NCBI GenBank assembly: GCA_020637795.1
Contig: JACKJT010000001.1
Location: 1,837,698 to 1,901,697, forward strand
Source of the DNA: Hoeflea sp.
GTDB lineage: Bacteria; Pseudomonadota; Alphaproteobacteria; Rhizobiales; Rhizobiaceae
DNA length: 64,000 nt
Direction: 5' to 3'
Below, in pieces: positions 34,003 to 43,705 of this stretch. Numbering within the stretch: the stretch's first letter is position 1; the number at the start of each line of letters is the position of its first letter. The notes beneath the pieces are model-generated. The model made no database searches. It saw nothing but the letters and a program-made list of their open reading frames with translations, and was not told where the DNA came from. A program made the translations under genes and the position numbers.

Positions 34003-34788
34003 TTACGCACCGCTTCTTGTTGCAAGGCTTCGGGCGATCGCCGCGCCAATCAGCGGCAACCCGACCGTCAGCACGATCATGACCGTGCCAAGAGCGTTGA
34101 TCTCCGGAGAGATCGAATTGCGGAGCATCGAGAAGATCTGGGTCGGCACGGTCTCGATCCCGCCGGGCTTCCAGAACAGCGTCCCGGTGATGTCGTCGAA
34201 GCTGATGGTGAAGGCGAACAGGCCGCCGGCCGCGACTGCCGGCATCAGCAGCGGCAGCGTGATCGCGAAAAAGGTCTGCATCGGCGAGGCGCCGAGGCTG
34301 AGCGCCGCCTCCTCGACATCGCGCTTGATGCTGACCAGCCGCGCCTGCACCACCAGGATGACAAAGGGCAGCGTGAAAATGACGTGGCCGGCGAGCAACA
34401 GCGTGAAGCTCTTGCCAATATCGAGGAAGTTGAGAAACAGGAGCAGCGCCACCGCCAGCACCACTTCGGGTACCAGGATGGGCGCGATCAGCAGCGTGGT
34501 GATCAGGTTGCGGCCCGGAATTTTGTAGCGGACCAGCGCCAGGCTTGCCAGCACCCCGAGGACGGTCGAAATCACTGCCGTCATCAGGCCGAGCATGATC
34601 GAGGTGCGAAAGGCCCGCATGATCGCATCGTTGTTCCACAGCACCTCGAACCAGCGGGTCGACAGGCCGGTCATGGGGAAGCTGCCGAACTGGTTGGCGT
34701 TGAACGACAACAACACCACCACTGCGATCGGCAGGAACATGAAGAGGTAGACCAGGATCGTGTAGGTGCGGATCAGACGCCAGCCCAT
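34003..34788 (-). CDS. ABC transporter permease, PotC-like
   Basis: 261 residues from ATG 34788, whose ATG overlaps the previous stop (TGATG). Six membrane segments and the cytoplasmic EAA loop (EEAALSLGASPMQTFFAITLP). Second permease of the pair. Confidence 0.9.
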   Translation of the reverse strand: MGWRLIRTYTILVYLFMFLPIAVVVLLSFNANQFGSFPMTGLSTRWFEVLWNNDAIMRAFRTSIMLGLMTAVISTVLGVLASLALVRYKIPGRNLITTLLIAPILVPEVVLAVALLLFLNFLDIGKSFTLLLAGHVIFTLPFVILVVQARLVSIKRDVEEAALSLGASPMQTFFAITLPLLMPAVAAGGLFAFTISFDDITGTLFWKPGGIETVPTQIFSMLRNSISPEINALGTVMIVLTVGLPLIGAAIARSLATRSGA

Positions 34789-35702
34789 CAGCCAAGCCCC
34801 TTCGCCAGTTGCGCCATGCCGAGATAGCGGTTGTAGATCAGCACCAGGACGCCGAGGACCGCGAGCAGCAACAGCGACAGCGCCGAGCCGAGCGGCCAGT
34901 TGAGCTGGCGGATGATGGCCTCGTAGACAAGGTTGGCGAACATCGCGTCGCGCGGCCCGCCGAGGATGACGGGAGTGATGTAGGTGCCTGCGGCCAGGAC
35001 AAAGCAGAGCAGCCCGCCGGCGGCGAGGCCCGGCAGCGACAGCGGCAGCGTCACCTGCAGGAAGCCCTGCCAGCGGGTGGCGCCGAGCGAGCATGCCGCG
35101 TCTTCGAGATTGGTATCGATGCCGTCGAGGCTGACGAAGATGTTGAGCACCATGAACGGCAGCAGGAAATGGGTGAGGCCGAGGATCACAGTGGTCTCGT
35201 TGTAGAGCATCTGGATCGGCTCATTGATGAGACCCAGCCAGATCAATGCCGAATTGAGCGCGCCGGAGACGCCAAGAATGTTGATCCAGCTCATCGTGCG
35301 AATGATGTAGCTGATCCAGAACGGCAGCATCAGAAGCACGAGAAGCACCACCTTGTTGCCCCTGGAACGGGCGATGAAATAGGCCGCCGGATAACCGAGA
35401 GCCGCGCAGGCGACAGTGGTCACGGCAGCTATCTTGAGGGTGTTGAGCAGGATGTCGCGATAGAAGGGGTCGGTCAGCGCCTCCTGCCAGTTATCGAGGA
35501 AGAAGCCCGGCGTGTCGGCGCCGGCTGCGCTCTTGAGCCAGAACGAATAGACGACGATGAACACCAGGGGCACGATCAGCAACAGACCGATCGCCGTCAG
35601 TGCCGGCGTCAGCAATATCCACGGCTGTCGCGCCTCGCGTTGCTCGATGCTCATGTTCCCAACGCTCCCCGGCGTTTTGTTGGGATCATGATGTTGGCTC
35701 AA
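34788..35702 (-). CDS. ABC transporter permease, PotB-like
   Basis: 304 residues from ATG 35702; an internal ATG at 35654 (MSIEQREARQPW) is a plausible start too and would leave a longer control region. Six membrane segments; EAA loop LEDAACSLGATRWQGFLQVTLP. First gene of a nine-gene operon running down to 26782. Promoter region is shared with the divergent LysR gene at 35760. Confidence 0.88.
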   Translation of the reverse strand: MSQHHDPNKTPGSVGNMSIEQREARQPWILLTPALTAIGLLLIVPLVFIVVYSFWLKSAAGADTPGFFLDNWQEALTDPFYRDILLNTLKIAAVTTVACAALGYPAAYFIARSRGNKVVLLVLLMLPFWISYIIRTMSWINILGVSGALNSALIWLGLINEPIQMLYNETTVILGLTHFLLPFMVLNIFVSLDGIDTNLEDAACSLGATRWQGFLQVTLPLSLPGLAAGGLLCFVLAAGTYITPVILGGPRDAMFANLVYEAIIRQLNWPLGSALSLLLLAVLGVLVLIYNRYLGMAQLAKGLG

Positions 35703-35723
35703 GCTGCATTGATCAAATAGATA

Positions 35724-35753
35724 ATTGATATTCCAAGCATAGATGATATCAAT
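35724..35753. promoter_or_regulatory. LysR-type operator, ATTGATAT-N14-ATATCAAT
   Basis: Perfect 8-base inverted repeat with a 14-base spacer in the 57-base gap between the operon start (35702) and the LysR gene (35760). It is very AT-rich. The position suits a site through which the LysR protein controls both directions. Confidence 0.65.
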
Positions 35754-35759
35754 AATGAA

Positions 35760-36719
35760 ATGAGCAGCCTTACACCGCCCGAACGATTGGCCCGTGATCT
35801 CGACTGGAATCTGCTGCGCACTTTCCTTGTGCTTGCCGATTCCCGCTCGGTCACGGAAGCCGCCGAACGCCTGAGCTTGAAGCAGCCGACCGTCTCAAGC
35901 GCGCTCAAGCGGCTCGAGGACCGGCTCGGCAAGCGGCTGATCAACCGCAAGCCCGGGCGGTTCGAGCTCACCGCCGCCGGGCGGCTGCTCTATGACGAGG
36001 CGATCGACATCCATGGCGCCATCCTTCGTCTCGGCACAGCCATCAGGGATGTCGAAGACGAAGTCAGCGGCCATGTCCGCATCGTCATGGCGAGCCACGT
36101 CATCAGCCCCTTGTTCGACCAGACGCTGAACAAGTTTCATCGGGATCACCCGCGCGCCACCTTGTCGATCGAGGCCATGGCCAGCCGCAGCGCCCTGACG
36201 GCGGTCGCGGCGCGGCGCGCCTCGCTGGCCATCTGCCTGGTCATGGATCGCAGCCCGCAACTGGAGTACCGGCGCCTGTTCCGCGAATATTTCGGCCTGT
36301 TCTGCGGACCCACCCATCCGCTCTACGGCCGGGAAGGCTTAACCTTCGCCGATCTTGCCGGACATTCGTCGGTCAGCTTCGTCACCGACCAGATGGATGA
36401 CGCGCTCAGGCCGGTGGCGAAGATGCGCGCCGAGGCGCAGCTCGACGCCCGCATTGTCGGCACGTCGCCCAATCTCGAAGAGGTGCGGCGGATGATCATG
36501 GCCGGTCTCGGCATCGGGCCGTTGCCGTTGCACGTGGTGCGCGAAGACGTGGAGCGCGGGCGGCTCTGGCGGCTGCCGCCCTATGAGGCACCCCCGGCCA
36601 TCGACGTGCACGTGGTCTGGAATCCGCATGCCAAGCACAACCGCGCGGAAGCCGCCATGCTGACCGGCCTGACCGATCTGATCGCGCGCACGCCGATGGA
36701 CGAGCGCATCTACAACTGA
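35760..36719 (+). CDS. LysR-family transcriptional regulator
   Basis: 319 residues. Helix-turn-helix SVTEAAERLSLKQPTVSSALKRLEDRLG and the LysR effector domain. Divergent from the amine catabolic operon and probably its activator or repressor. Followed after 119 bases by a hairpin. Confidence 0.93.
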   Translation: MSSLTPPERLARDLDWNLLRTFLVLADSRSVTEAAERLSLKQPTVSSALKRLEDRLGKRLINRKPGRFELTAAGRLLYDEAIDIHGAILRLGTAIRDVEDEVSGHVRIVMASHVISPLFDQTLNKFHRDHPRATLSIEAMASRSALTAVAARRASLAICLVMDRSPQLEYRRLFREYFGLFCGPTHPLYGREGLTFADLAGHSSVSFVTDQMDDALRPVAKMRAEAQLDARIVGTSPNLEEVRRMIMAGLGIGPLPLHVVREDVERGRLWRLPPYEAPPAIDVHVVWNPHAKHNRAEAAMLTGLTDLIARTPMDERIYN

Positions 36720-36837
36720 GTTGAGTGTTCCAGCGTTAAGCGGGTTCGGGAGTGCTAGGAGACCGTCAGCTTGCCCCGCACCCGTCCGCTCCGGCATCGC
36801 CTCGTTGGCGAGGCGGAACACCATCGGCATGGCGGGC

Positions 36838-36855
36838 CGTTTCCCGGGGGAAACG
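36838..36855. terminator. Hairpin between convergent genes
   Basis: CGTTTCCC and GGGAAACG with a 2-base loop, between the LysR stop (36719) and the end of the permease gene (36871, minus strand). No clear T-run, so only a weak terminator candidate for either strand. The preceding 100 bases (36720-36837) carry no gene. Confidence 0.35.
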
Positions 36856-36870
36856 ACAGTCCCGAGGGGA

Positions 36871-37689
36871 TCAGGTCCTGACGATGAAGCCCCTGGCGAT
36901 ATGGTTCCTCACGAAATAGATGACGGCAAGTCCCGGTATCAGCGACACCAGCGTCATTGCCATGACCAGGCCGATATCGGTTCGGAACCCGTAGAGCGAA
37001 CTGATGGCCATCGTGATCGGCTTGCCGGCGGTCACTGTCAGGATGCGCGCAAAGACAACCTCGACCCATGAGAACATGAAGCAGAAGAACGCGGCGACAC
37101 CGACGCCAGGCGCAATCAGCGGCAGCAATTGCCTGAGGAAAAACCGCGGCAGGGAATAGCCATCGAGGAACGCGGTTTCATCCAGCTCGCGTGGAACCGC
37201 CGAGATGAAGCTTTCGAGGATCCAGATGGCGATGGGGATGTTGAAGACACAATGCACCAGCGCGATCCCGACGGGTGAATTCACCAGGCCAACCTTGGCA
37301 AAAAGGATGAAAACCGGAAGCGTCAGGACGACGGGCGGGGTGATCCTGAACGCAATCAGCAGCAGGAAGAGATGCCTGTCGCCGACAAAACGGTAGCGCG
37401 CTATGGCATAGGCCGCGGGAACCGCGACCAGGATCGTTATGACCACATTCAAGGTGACATAGATCACCGAGTTGACGATCGAGCCCGACAGCAATGGCGA
37501 CGCGACGATGTTCTGGAAGTTGATGGTGCTGAACTGCCACTGGACGATCCCGTCCCGCGGCAGCGTCGAGGTGAAACTCAGGATGAACATCTGCAGGAAC
37601 GGCAGCAGGATGAACCCGGCGATGGCCGCCAGGAACAGGGCTGCCATCCAGGCTCTAAATCGGCTGGCTGGTGACGTGGCGCGCACCAT
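36871..37689 (-). CDS. GlpQ-like ABC permease (orphan pair, second gene)
   Basis: 272 residues with six membrane segments; the EAA loop reads ELDETAFLDGYSLPRFFLRQLLPLIAPGVGV, and many stretches (IPIAIWILESFISAVP, GVAAFFCFMFSWVE) closely follow glpQ at 40828. Overlaps the upstream permease by TGATG. No receptor or ATPase gene accompanies the pair. It may share the ATPases GlpS/GlpT or be a remnant duplication. Confidence 0.85.
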   Translation of the reverse strand: MVRATSPASRFRAWMAALFLAAIAGFILLPFLQMFILSFTSTLPRDGIVQWQFSTINFQNIVASPLLSGSIVNSVIYVTLNVVITILVAVPAAYAIARYRFVGDRHLFLLLIAFRITPPVVLTLPVFILFAKVGLVNSPVGIALVHCVFNIPIAIWILESFISAVPRELDETAFLDGYSLPRFFLRQLLPLIAPGVGVAAFFCFMFSWVEVVFARILTVTAGKPITMAISSLYGFRTDIGLVMAMTLVSLIPGLAVIYFVRNHIARGFIVRT

Positions 37690-38582
37690 CAGCGATCACC
37701 CTGCGGTGTCTCGTTCTGCCGGGCGTTCATGACGGTCTTGAATGCCCAGGCGATCGACAGAATGATCACGAAATAGATGATGGAGCGTGCCGCCGCCGGC
37801 CCGTAGTTGAAGGCGGCGATCTCCTCGCCCAGATCGAGCGACAGGAACGTCGTCTTGTGATCCGGACCGCCGGCGTTCACGCGAAATGCCTCGGTGTAGA
37901 TCATGAAGCTGTCCATGAACCGGAGCAACAATGCCATCATCAGCACACCGCTCATCTTCGGCAGTTCGAGATAGCGGAAGACCTGCAGGCGCGACGCCCC
38001 GTCGATCGCCGCGGCCTGGTAATAGGCCGGTGAAATGGTGGAAAGGCTGGAATAGCACAGGATGACCACCAGACCGATCCAGTGCCAGGTGTCCATCACG
38101 ACGAGCAGGATCCATGTGTGAATGGCGTTGAACTTGTAGTCGAGATCAAGGCCGAGCAGAGCCAGCGCGCGGCCTCCGAAGCCCGCGTCACTGCCGATAA
38201 AGCTGACCCACATCGAGGGCACCGTGTTCCAGGGCACCATCAGGGGAAGTGCGAGGATCATCAGCATGGCTGTTCTGAACCGGCCCTCCCGGGGCAGCAG
38301 CAGGGCGATGTAGATGCCAAGCGGAATCTGGATCGACAGAACGATCATCGAGAACAACAGGCTGCGCCCGAGGCTGTGCAGAAACCTTTCTGAAGAGAGG
38401 ATGTCGCGATACCATTCGGTGCCGACCCAGAAGCGGCTTTCGAGCGTGAAAATATCGAAGAACGAATAGTTGAAAATCGTCACAAGCGGCAGCACGCCGA
38501 CAAAGGCGAGCACACACAGTGACGGCAGCACCAGCCACCAGGCCGCATTGGATCTCGTTCTGGAATGGATGGAATTGGCCAA
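37689..38582 (-). CDS. GlpP-like ABC permease (orphan pair, first gene)
   Basis: 297 residues, six membrane segments, closely parallel to glpP at 41733 (for example NYSF, VGTEWYRDILSSERFLHSLGRSLLFS against AGTEWFQDVLNSDRFWDALARNLLFS). The only in-frame start is TTG at 38582; no good ribosome site precedes it, so expression could be low. It follows a strong terminator after glpV, so the pair is a separate transcription unit or is reached only by read-through. Confidence 0.8.
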   Translation of the reverse strand: MANSIHSRTRSNAAWWLVLPSLCVLAFVGVLPLVTIFNYSFFDIFTLESRFWVGTEWYRDILSSERFLHSLGRSLLFSMIVLSIQIPLGIYIALLLPREGRFRTAMLMILALPLMVPWNTVPSMWVSFIGSDAGFGGRALALLGLDLDYKFNAIHTWILLVVMDTWHWIGLVVILCYSSLSTISPAYYQAAAIDGASRLQVFRYLELPKMSGVLMMALLLRFMDSFMIYTEAFRVNAGGPDHKTTFLSLDLGEEIAAFNYGPAAARSIIYFVIILSIAWAFKTVMNARQNETPQGDR

Positions 38583-38681
38583 ATCACGAAACCGGTCTTG
38601 TCATGTGCGCTGCAGGGTAGAGCTCCTAATCGACAGGAGGCAATTGTCGTCGCGATTGTTTTCGGTCTGCCCGAAAAAACA

Positions 38682-38708
38682 GGGGCCGGAACGGTGTGTT
38701 CCGGCCCC
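38682..38708 (-). terminator. Rho-independent terminator after glpV
   Basis: Perfect 10-base stem GGGGCCGGAA/TTCCGGCCCC with a 7-base loop. On the minus strand it is followed by TGTTTTTT. It ends the glycerol operon 37 bases after the glpV stop. Confidence 0.85.
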
Positions 38709-38745
38709 CTTTGTTCAGCCTGTTGCAGGCAGGTTCCCGAGAACC

Positions 38746-40464
38746 TTACTGCCAGCTCTTGATCAGCTCGTCGTAAGACACGGTCTGCGGTGTCTCGTCC
38801 TCGTTTTCGAGCTTCGGATAGGGCGCACCCGGCTGTTCCAGCCAGTAGGATGCGTCCTGCGGCTCGTTCATCTTCGGGCCGATGTCACCCTGGACGCCTG
38901 CACGCTCAAGACGCTCCATGACCTTCTCCTGCGCTTCGCAGAGGCTGTCGAGGGCTTCCTGGGCAGTCTTGGCGCCAGACATGGCGTCACCGATGTTCTG
39001 CCACCACAGCTGAGCCAGCTTCGGGTAGTCAGGAACGTTGGTGCCGGTCGGGGACCACTGAACGCGCGCGGGCGAACGGTAGAACTCGATCAGACCGCCG
39101 AGCTTGTCGGCGCGCTGGGTGAAGTGATCCGAGTTGATCGTCGATTCACGGATGAAGGTGAGACCGACATCGGACTTCTTCAGGTCAACCGTCTTGGAGG
39201 TGACGAACTGGGCGTAGAGCCATGCGGCCTTGGCCCGGTCGACCGGGGTCGACTTCATCAGCGTCCAGGAGCCGGCGTCCTGATAGCCAACCTTCTGGCC
39301 TTCCTTCCAGTAAACGCCGTGCGGGGAAGGCGCCATGCGCCACTTCGGCGTGCCATCCTCGTTCATGACCGGAAGACCCGGTTCGACGGTTGCCGCGGTA
39401 AAGGCGGTGTACCAGAACATCTGCTGGGCGACATTGCCCTGGGCAGGGATCGGGCCGGCTTCACCGAAGGTCATGCCTGCTGCTTCCGGCGGGGAGTACT
39501 TCTTCAGCCAGTCGATCGCCTTCTCGACGGCATAGACGGCAGCCGGGGCGTTGGTTGCACCGCCGCGGGTGACGCAGGACCCGACGGGCTGCGAGTTTTC
39601 GTTCACACGAATGCCCCACTCGTCGACCGGAAGACCGTTGGGCTCGCCAACGTCGCCCATGCCGGCCATCGACATCCACGCATCGGTGTAGCGCCAGCCG
39701 AGCGAGGGGTCCTTCTTGCCGTAGTCCATGTTGCCATAGACCGGACCGGTCACGCCCAGGTGCGACAGATCACGGCCGGTGAAGAACTCGGCAATGTCTT
39801 CGTAAGCCGACCAGTTGACCGGAACGCCCAGGTCATAGCCGTACTTGGCCTTGAAGTCGGCCTTGTTCTTCTCGTCGTTGAACCAGTCATAGCGGAACCA
39901 GTAGAGGTTCGCGAACTGCTGGGTCGGCAGCTGGTAGAGCTTGCCGTCGGGACCGGTGGTGAAGGACGTTCCGATGAAATCGGCGACATCGAGTGTCGGG
40001 CTGGTGACGTCGGCGCCTTCACCGGCCATCCAGTCGGTCAGGTTGCGGACCTGCTGGTAGCGCCAGTGGGTGCCGATGAGGTCGGAGTCGTTGACGTAGC
40101 CGTCATAGATGTTCTCGCCCGACTGCATCTGGGTCTGCAGCTTTTCAACCACATCGCCTTCGCCGATCAGGTCGTGGGTGACCTTGATGCCGGTGATCGC
40201 GGTGAATGCCGGGGCAAGCACCTTGGATTCATATTCATGGGTGGCGATGGTTTCCGACACCACCTTGATCTCCATGCCGGCGAACGGCCTGGCGGCATTG
40301 ATGAAGAACTCCATCTCGGCCTTCTGTTCGGCTTCCGAAAGAACCGAAAGTCCGCCGATTTCTTCTGCCAGGAATTTTTCCGCGGCAGCCATGTCTGCAT
40401 GGGCAGAGCCCGTGGCCAACATGATCGCGGCGCATGCCGTCGTGTTCAGTAGCAGATTTCGCAT
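38746..40464 (-). CDS. glpV: Glycerol ABC transporter solute-binding protein GlpV
   Basis: 572 residues with a Sec signal (MRNLLLNTTACAAIMLATGSAHA). Much longer than usual receptors, as is the rule for GlpV of rhizobial glycerol importers. Typical stretches: FAGMEIKVVSETIATHEYE, QTQMQSGENIYDGYVNDSDL, QLPTQQFANLYWFRYDW. It captures glycerol in the periplasm for GlpP/GlpQ. Last gene of the glycerol operon; a small hairpin lies between it and the DUF2160 gene upstream, and a strong terminator follows. Confidence 0.92.
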   Translation of the reverse strand: MRNLLLNTTACAAIMLATGSAHADMAAAEKFLAEEIGGLSVLSEAEQKAEMEFFINAARPFAGMEIKVVSETIATHEYESKVLAPAFTAITGIKVTHDLIGEGDVVEKLQTQMQSGENIYDGYVNDSDLIGTHWRYQQVRNLTDWMAGEGADVTSPTLDVADFIGTSFTTGPDGKLYQLPTQQFANLYWFRYDWFNDEKNKADFKAKYGYDLGVPVNWSAYEDIAEFFTGRDLSHLGVTGPVYGNMDYGKKDPSLGWRYTDAWMSMAGMGDVGEPNGLPVDEWGIRVNENSQPVGSCVTRGGATNAPAAVYAVEKAIDWLKKYSPPEAAGMTFGEAGPIPAQGNVAQQMFWYTAFTAATVEPGLPVMNEDGTPKWRMAPSPHGVYWKEGQKVGYQDAGSWTLMKSTPVDRAKAAWLYAQFVTSKTVDLKKSDVGLTFIRESTINSDHFTQRADKLGGLIEFYRSPARVQWSPTGTNVPDYPKLAQLWWQNIGDAMSGAKTAQEALDSLCEAQEKVMERLERAGVQGDIGPKMNEPQDASYWLEQPGAPYPKLENEDETPQTVSYDELIKSWQ

Positions 40465-40497
40465 AGTATCCTCCCTTTAAAGATTATGCGCGTCCAA

Positions 40498-40520
40498 GAG
40501 ATGCAGAAGATCCGCATCTC
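40498..40520. other. Intercistronic hairpin before glpV
   Basis: GAGATGC and GCATCTC (perfect 7-base arms, 9-base loop) in the 70-base gap between the DUF2160 gene and glpV. No T-run. Probably an mRNA-processing or stabilising element that raises receptor expression over that of the permeases. Confidence 0.4.
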
Positions 40521-40534
40521 CATTTCGATCGGAA

Positions 40535-40816
40535 TCACACTGTCCGAAACACGCCAACGGCGTAGACCAGTGAGATTCCAAGTGCCCACCACAGGTTGGG
40601 TCCAACCAGACCCAGCCATGCGAGATGGATGAAGGCGCTGCCAAGCAGCGATATGAAAAGGCGGTCGCCGCGGGTTGTCTCGAACCGCAGGATTCCGATC
40701 CTCGGGTTGCCTCCCGGCGAGAAATATTCCCAGACACCCATTGCGATCAGCAGCCCGGCGAGACACACCCAGAAGAGGCTTGTGGGCAGGGTCCAGGCCA
40801 TCCATGACAGGTCCAT
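40535..40816 (-). CDS. DUF2160 membrane protein of the glycerol operon
   Basis: 93 residues from ATG 40816 with GGAGG upstream. Three hydrophobic segments (LFWVCLAGLLIAMGVW, LFISLLGSAFIHLAWLGL, LWWALGISLVYAVGV). This family occurs in glycerol-transport operons between the permease and the receptor genes. Its role is not established; it may assist the transporter. Confidence 0.88.
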   Translation of the reverse strand: MDLSWMAWTLPTSLFWVCLAGLLIAMGVWEYFSPGGNPRIGILRFETTRGDRLFISLLGSAFIHLAWLGLVGPNLWWALGISLVYAVGVFRTV

Positions 40817-40827
40817 GATCTTCCTCC

Positions 40828-41732
<905 letters not shown>

Positions 41733-41733
<1 letters not shown>

Positions 41734-42620
41734 TAGTCTTCCACCCTCGCATCCGGTTTATCGACACCGACATTGCTCATGACCGTGAAGAAGACGTAGC
41801 AAACGGTGAGAACGATGAGCTGGTAGACCAGCGACATCGCCGCCGCCGGACCAAGGTCGAACTGTCCGATTGCCTGCTTCACAAGGTCGATCGACATGAA
41901 GGTGGTGGAATTGCCCGGTCCGCCGCCGGTCAGAACGAACGGCTCGGTATAGATCATGAAGGAATCCATGAACCGGAGCAGGAAGGCGATGATCAGGACA
42001 CCGCGGATCTTGGGCAGCTGGATGAAGCGGAAGACCGACCATCTCGACGCGCCGTCGATTTTCGCGGCCTGGTAATAGGCCTCCGGAATGGAAACCAGGC
42101 CGGCATAGCACAGCAGCACGACAAGGCTCGTCCAGTGCCAGACATCCATCAGGATGATGGTCAGCCAGGCGTGCAGCACATTGCTGGCATAATTGTATTC
42201 AAACCCGAGCTGCTCGATCGTGTGTCCGAGCAGGCCGATATCGGCGCGGCCAAAGATCTGCCAGATCGTGCCCACCACGTTCCACGGGATCAGCAGAGGC
42301 AGGGCCATCAGTACGAGACAGACGGGAACCCAGATGCCCTTCTTGGGCATGGTCAGGGCGATGGCGATCCCGAGCGGAATTTCGATCGACAGGATGATGA
42401 ACGAAAACAGCAGGTTGCGCGCAAGTGCGTCCCAGAACCGGTCGGAATTCAGAACATCCTGGAACCACTCGGTCCCCGCCCAGAAGAACTGGTTGTTGCC
42501 GAACGTGTCCTGGAACGAATAGTTGATCACCGTCATGATCGGAATGATGGCGCTGAGCGCCACCAGGACGAAAACCGGAATGACGAAAAACCAGGCCTTG
42601 TTGTTGTAGGGTTTATCCAT
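41733..42620 (-). CDS. glpP: Glycerol ABC transporter permease GlpP
   Basis: 295 residues with six membrane segments and an EAA-like loop (YYQAAKIDGASRWSVFRFIQLPKIRGV). The gene begins 2 bases after the glpT stop. Channel partner of GlpQ. Confidence 0.92.
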
Positions 42621-42622
42621 CC

Positions 42623-43696
42623 TCAGGCTCCCGCTCTGACAAGGTGGGAATTCTCGTACACATTGATCCGGGCCGTTTCGAAATTCAGCGTCGGATCGGC
42701 GGGAACGTTCTCGTGTTCCTTGAGCAGGGCATTGATGGCGTGGCCCTGAAGATTGGCCCTGACGATCTTGAAGCGGCCGATGTTTTCAACTGCATCGATC
42801 TGAACCGGAAGACCGCTGCCGTCCGATGACAGCGAGACGAATTCCGGCCGTATGCCCAGTTCGCTCTTGCTGCCCGAAGTCTTGTAGCCGGCCGGAAGCT
42901 CGATCTTGAGATCACCCACTTTCGCGGTCTTGCCATCGATCTCGCAGGGAATGACATTCATGCCCGGCGAGCCGATGAAGTAGCCGACGAAGGTGTGGGC
43001 GGGCTCGTTGAACAGCTCTTCGGGCGTTCCGATCTGCACCACTTCGCCTTCATACATCACCACCACCTTGTCGGCGAAAGTCAGCGCCTCGGTCTGGTCG
43101 TGAGTGACATAGATCATGGTGTGGCCGAGTTGGCGGTGCAGGTCCTTCAGCTTGGTCCGCAATTGCCACTTCATATGCGGATCGATGACCGTCAGCGGCT
43201 CGTCAAACAGGATTGCATTGACGTCGTAGCGCACGAGACCGCGTCCGAGCGAGATCTTCTGCTTCTCATCGGCGGTCAGCCCGCGCGCCTTTCGGTCCGC
43301 CTTGTCGGAGAGATCGAGGACGTCGATCATGTCGCTGACGCGCCTGGCGATTTCATCGCGCGGCACACGGCGGTTGATGAGCGGGAAGGCCAGGTTCTCG
43401 CGCACCGTCATGGTGTCGTAAATCACCGGGAACTGGAACACCTGCGCGATGTTGCGCTCTTCGGGCTGCAAGTGGGTCACATCCTGACCGTCGAACCTGA
43501 TATGCCCCTTGGAGGGGACCAGGAGGCCGGAAATGATGTTGAGCAACGTGGTCTTGCCACAGCCAGAAGGCCCCAGCAGCGCATAGGCTCCGCCGTCTTC
43601 CCATTTGTAGTCGATTTCCTTGAGCGCAAAATCCGCGTCCGTCTTCGGATTTGCAGAGTAGGAATGGGCCAGTTTGTCGAGTGTGATGCTTGCCAT
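42623..43696 (-). CDS. glpT: Glycerol ABC transporter ATPase GlpT, degenerate signature motif
   Basis: 357 residues. Walker A GPSGCGKTT (42-50), Walker B ILFDEP and the H-loop YVTHDQTEA are all normal, but the ABC signature, normally LSGGQ, reads LTADEKQ (residues 140-146). Its partner GlpS keeps LSGGQ but lacks the switch His. So one composite ATP site in the GlpS/GlpT dimer is complete and the other is degenerate. A TOBE-type domain follows from about residue 235. Confidence 0.92.
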   Translation of the reverse strand: MASITLDKLAHSYSANPKTDADFALKEIDYKWEDGGAYALLGPSGCGKTTLLNIISGLLVPSKGHIRFDGQDVTHLQPEERNIAQVFQFPVIYDTMTVRENLAFPLINRRVPRDEIARRVSDMIDVLDLSDKADRKARGLTADEKQKISLGRGLVRYDVNAILFDEPLTVIDPHMKWQLRTKLKDLHRQLGHTMIYVTHDQTEALTFADKVVVMYEGEVVQIGTPEELFNEPAHTFVGYFIGSPGMNVIPCEIDGKTAKVGDLKIELPAGYKTSGSKSELGIRPEFVSLSSDGSGLPVQIDAVENIGRFKIVRANLQGHAINALLKEHENVPADPTLNFETARINVYENSHLVRAGA

Positions 43697-43705
43697 AACC
43701 GGGCC

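Noticed and set aside
33968..34795. A 276-codon N-terminal extension of the solute-binding protein
   Set aside because: It is only the permease gene read in another frame; the Tat signal and ribosome site place the start at 33967.
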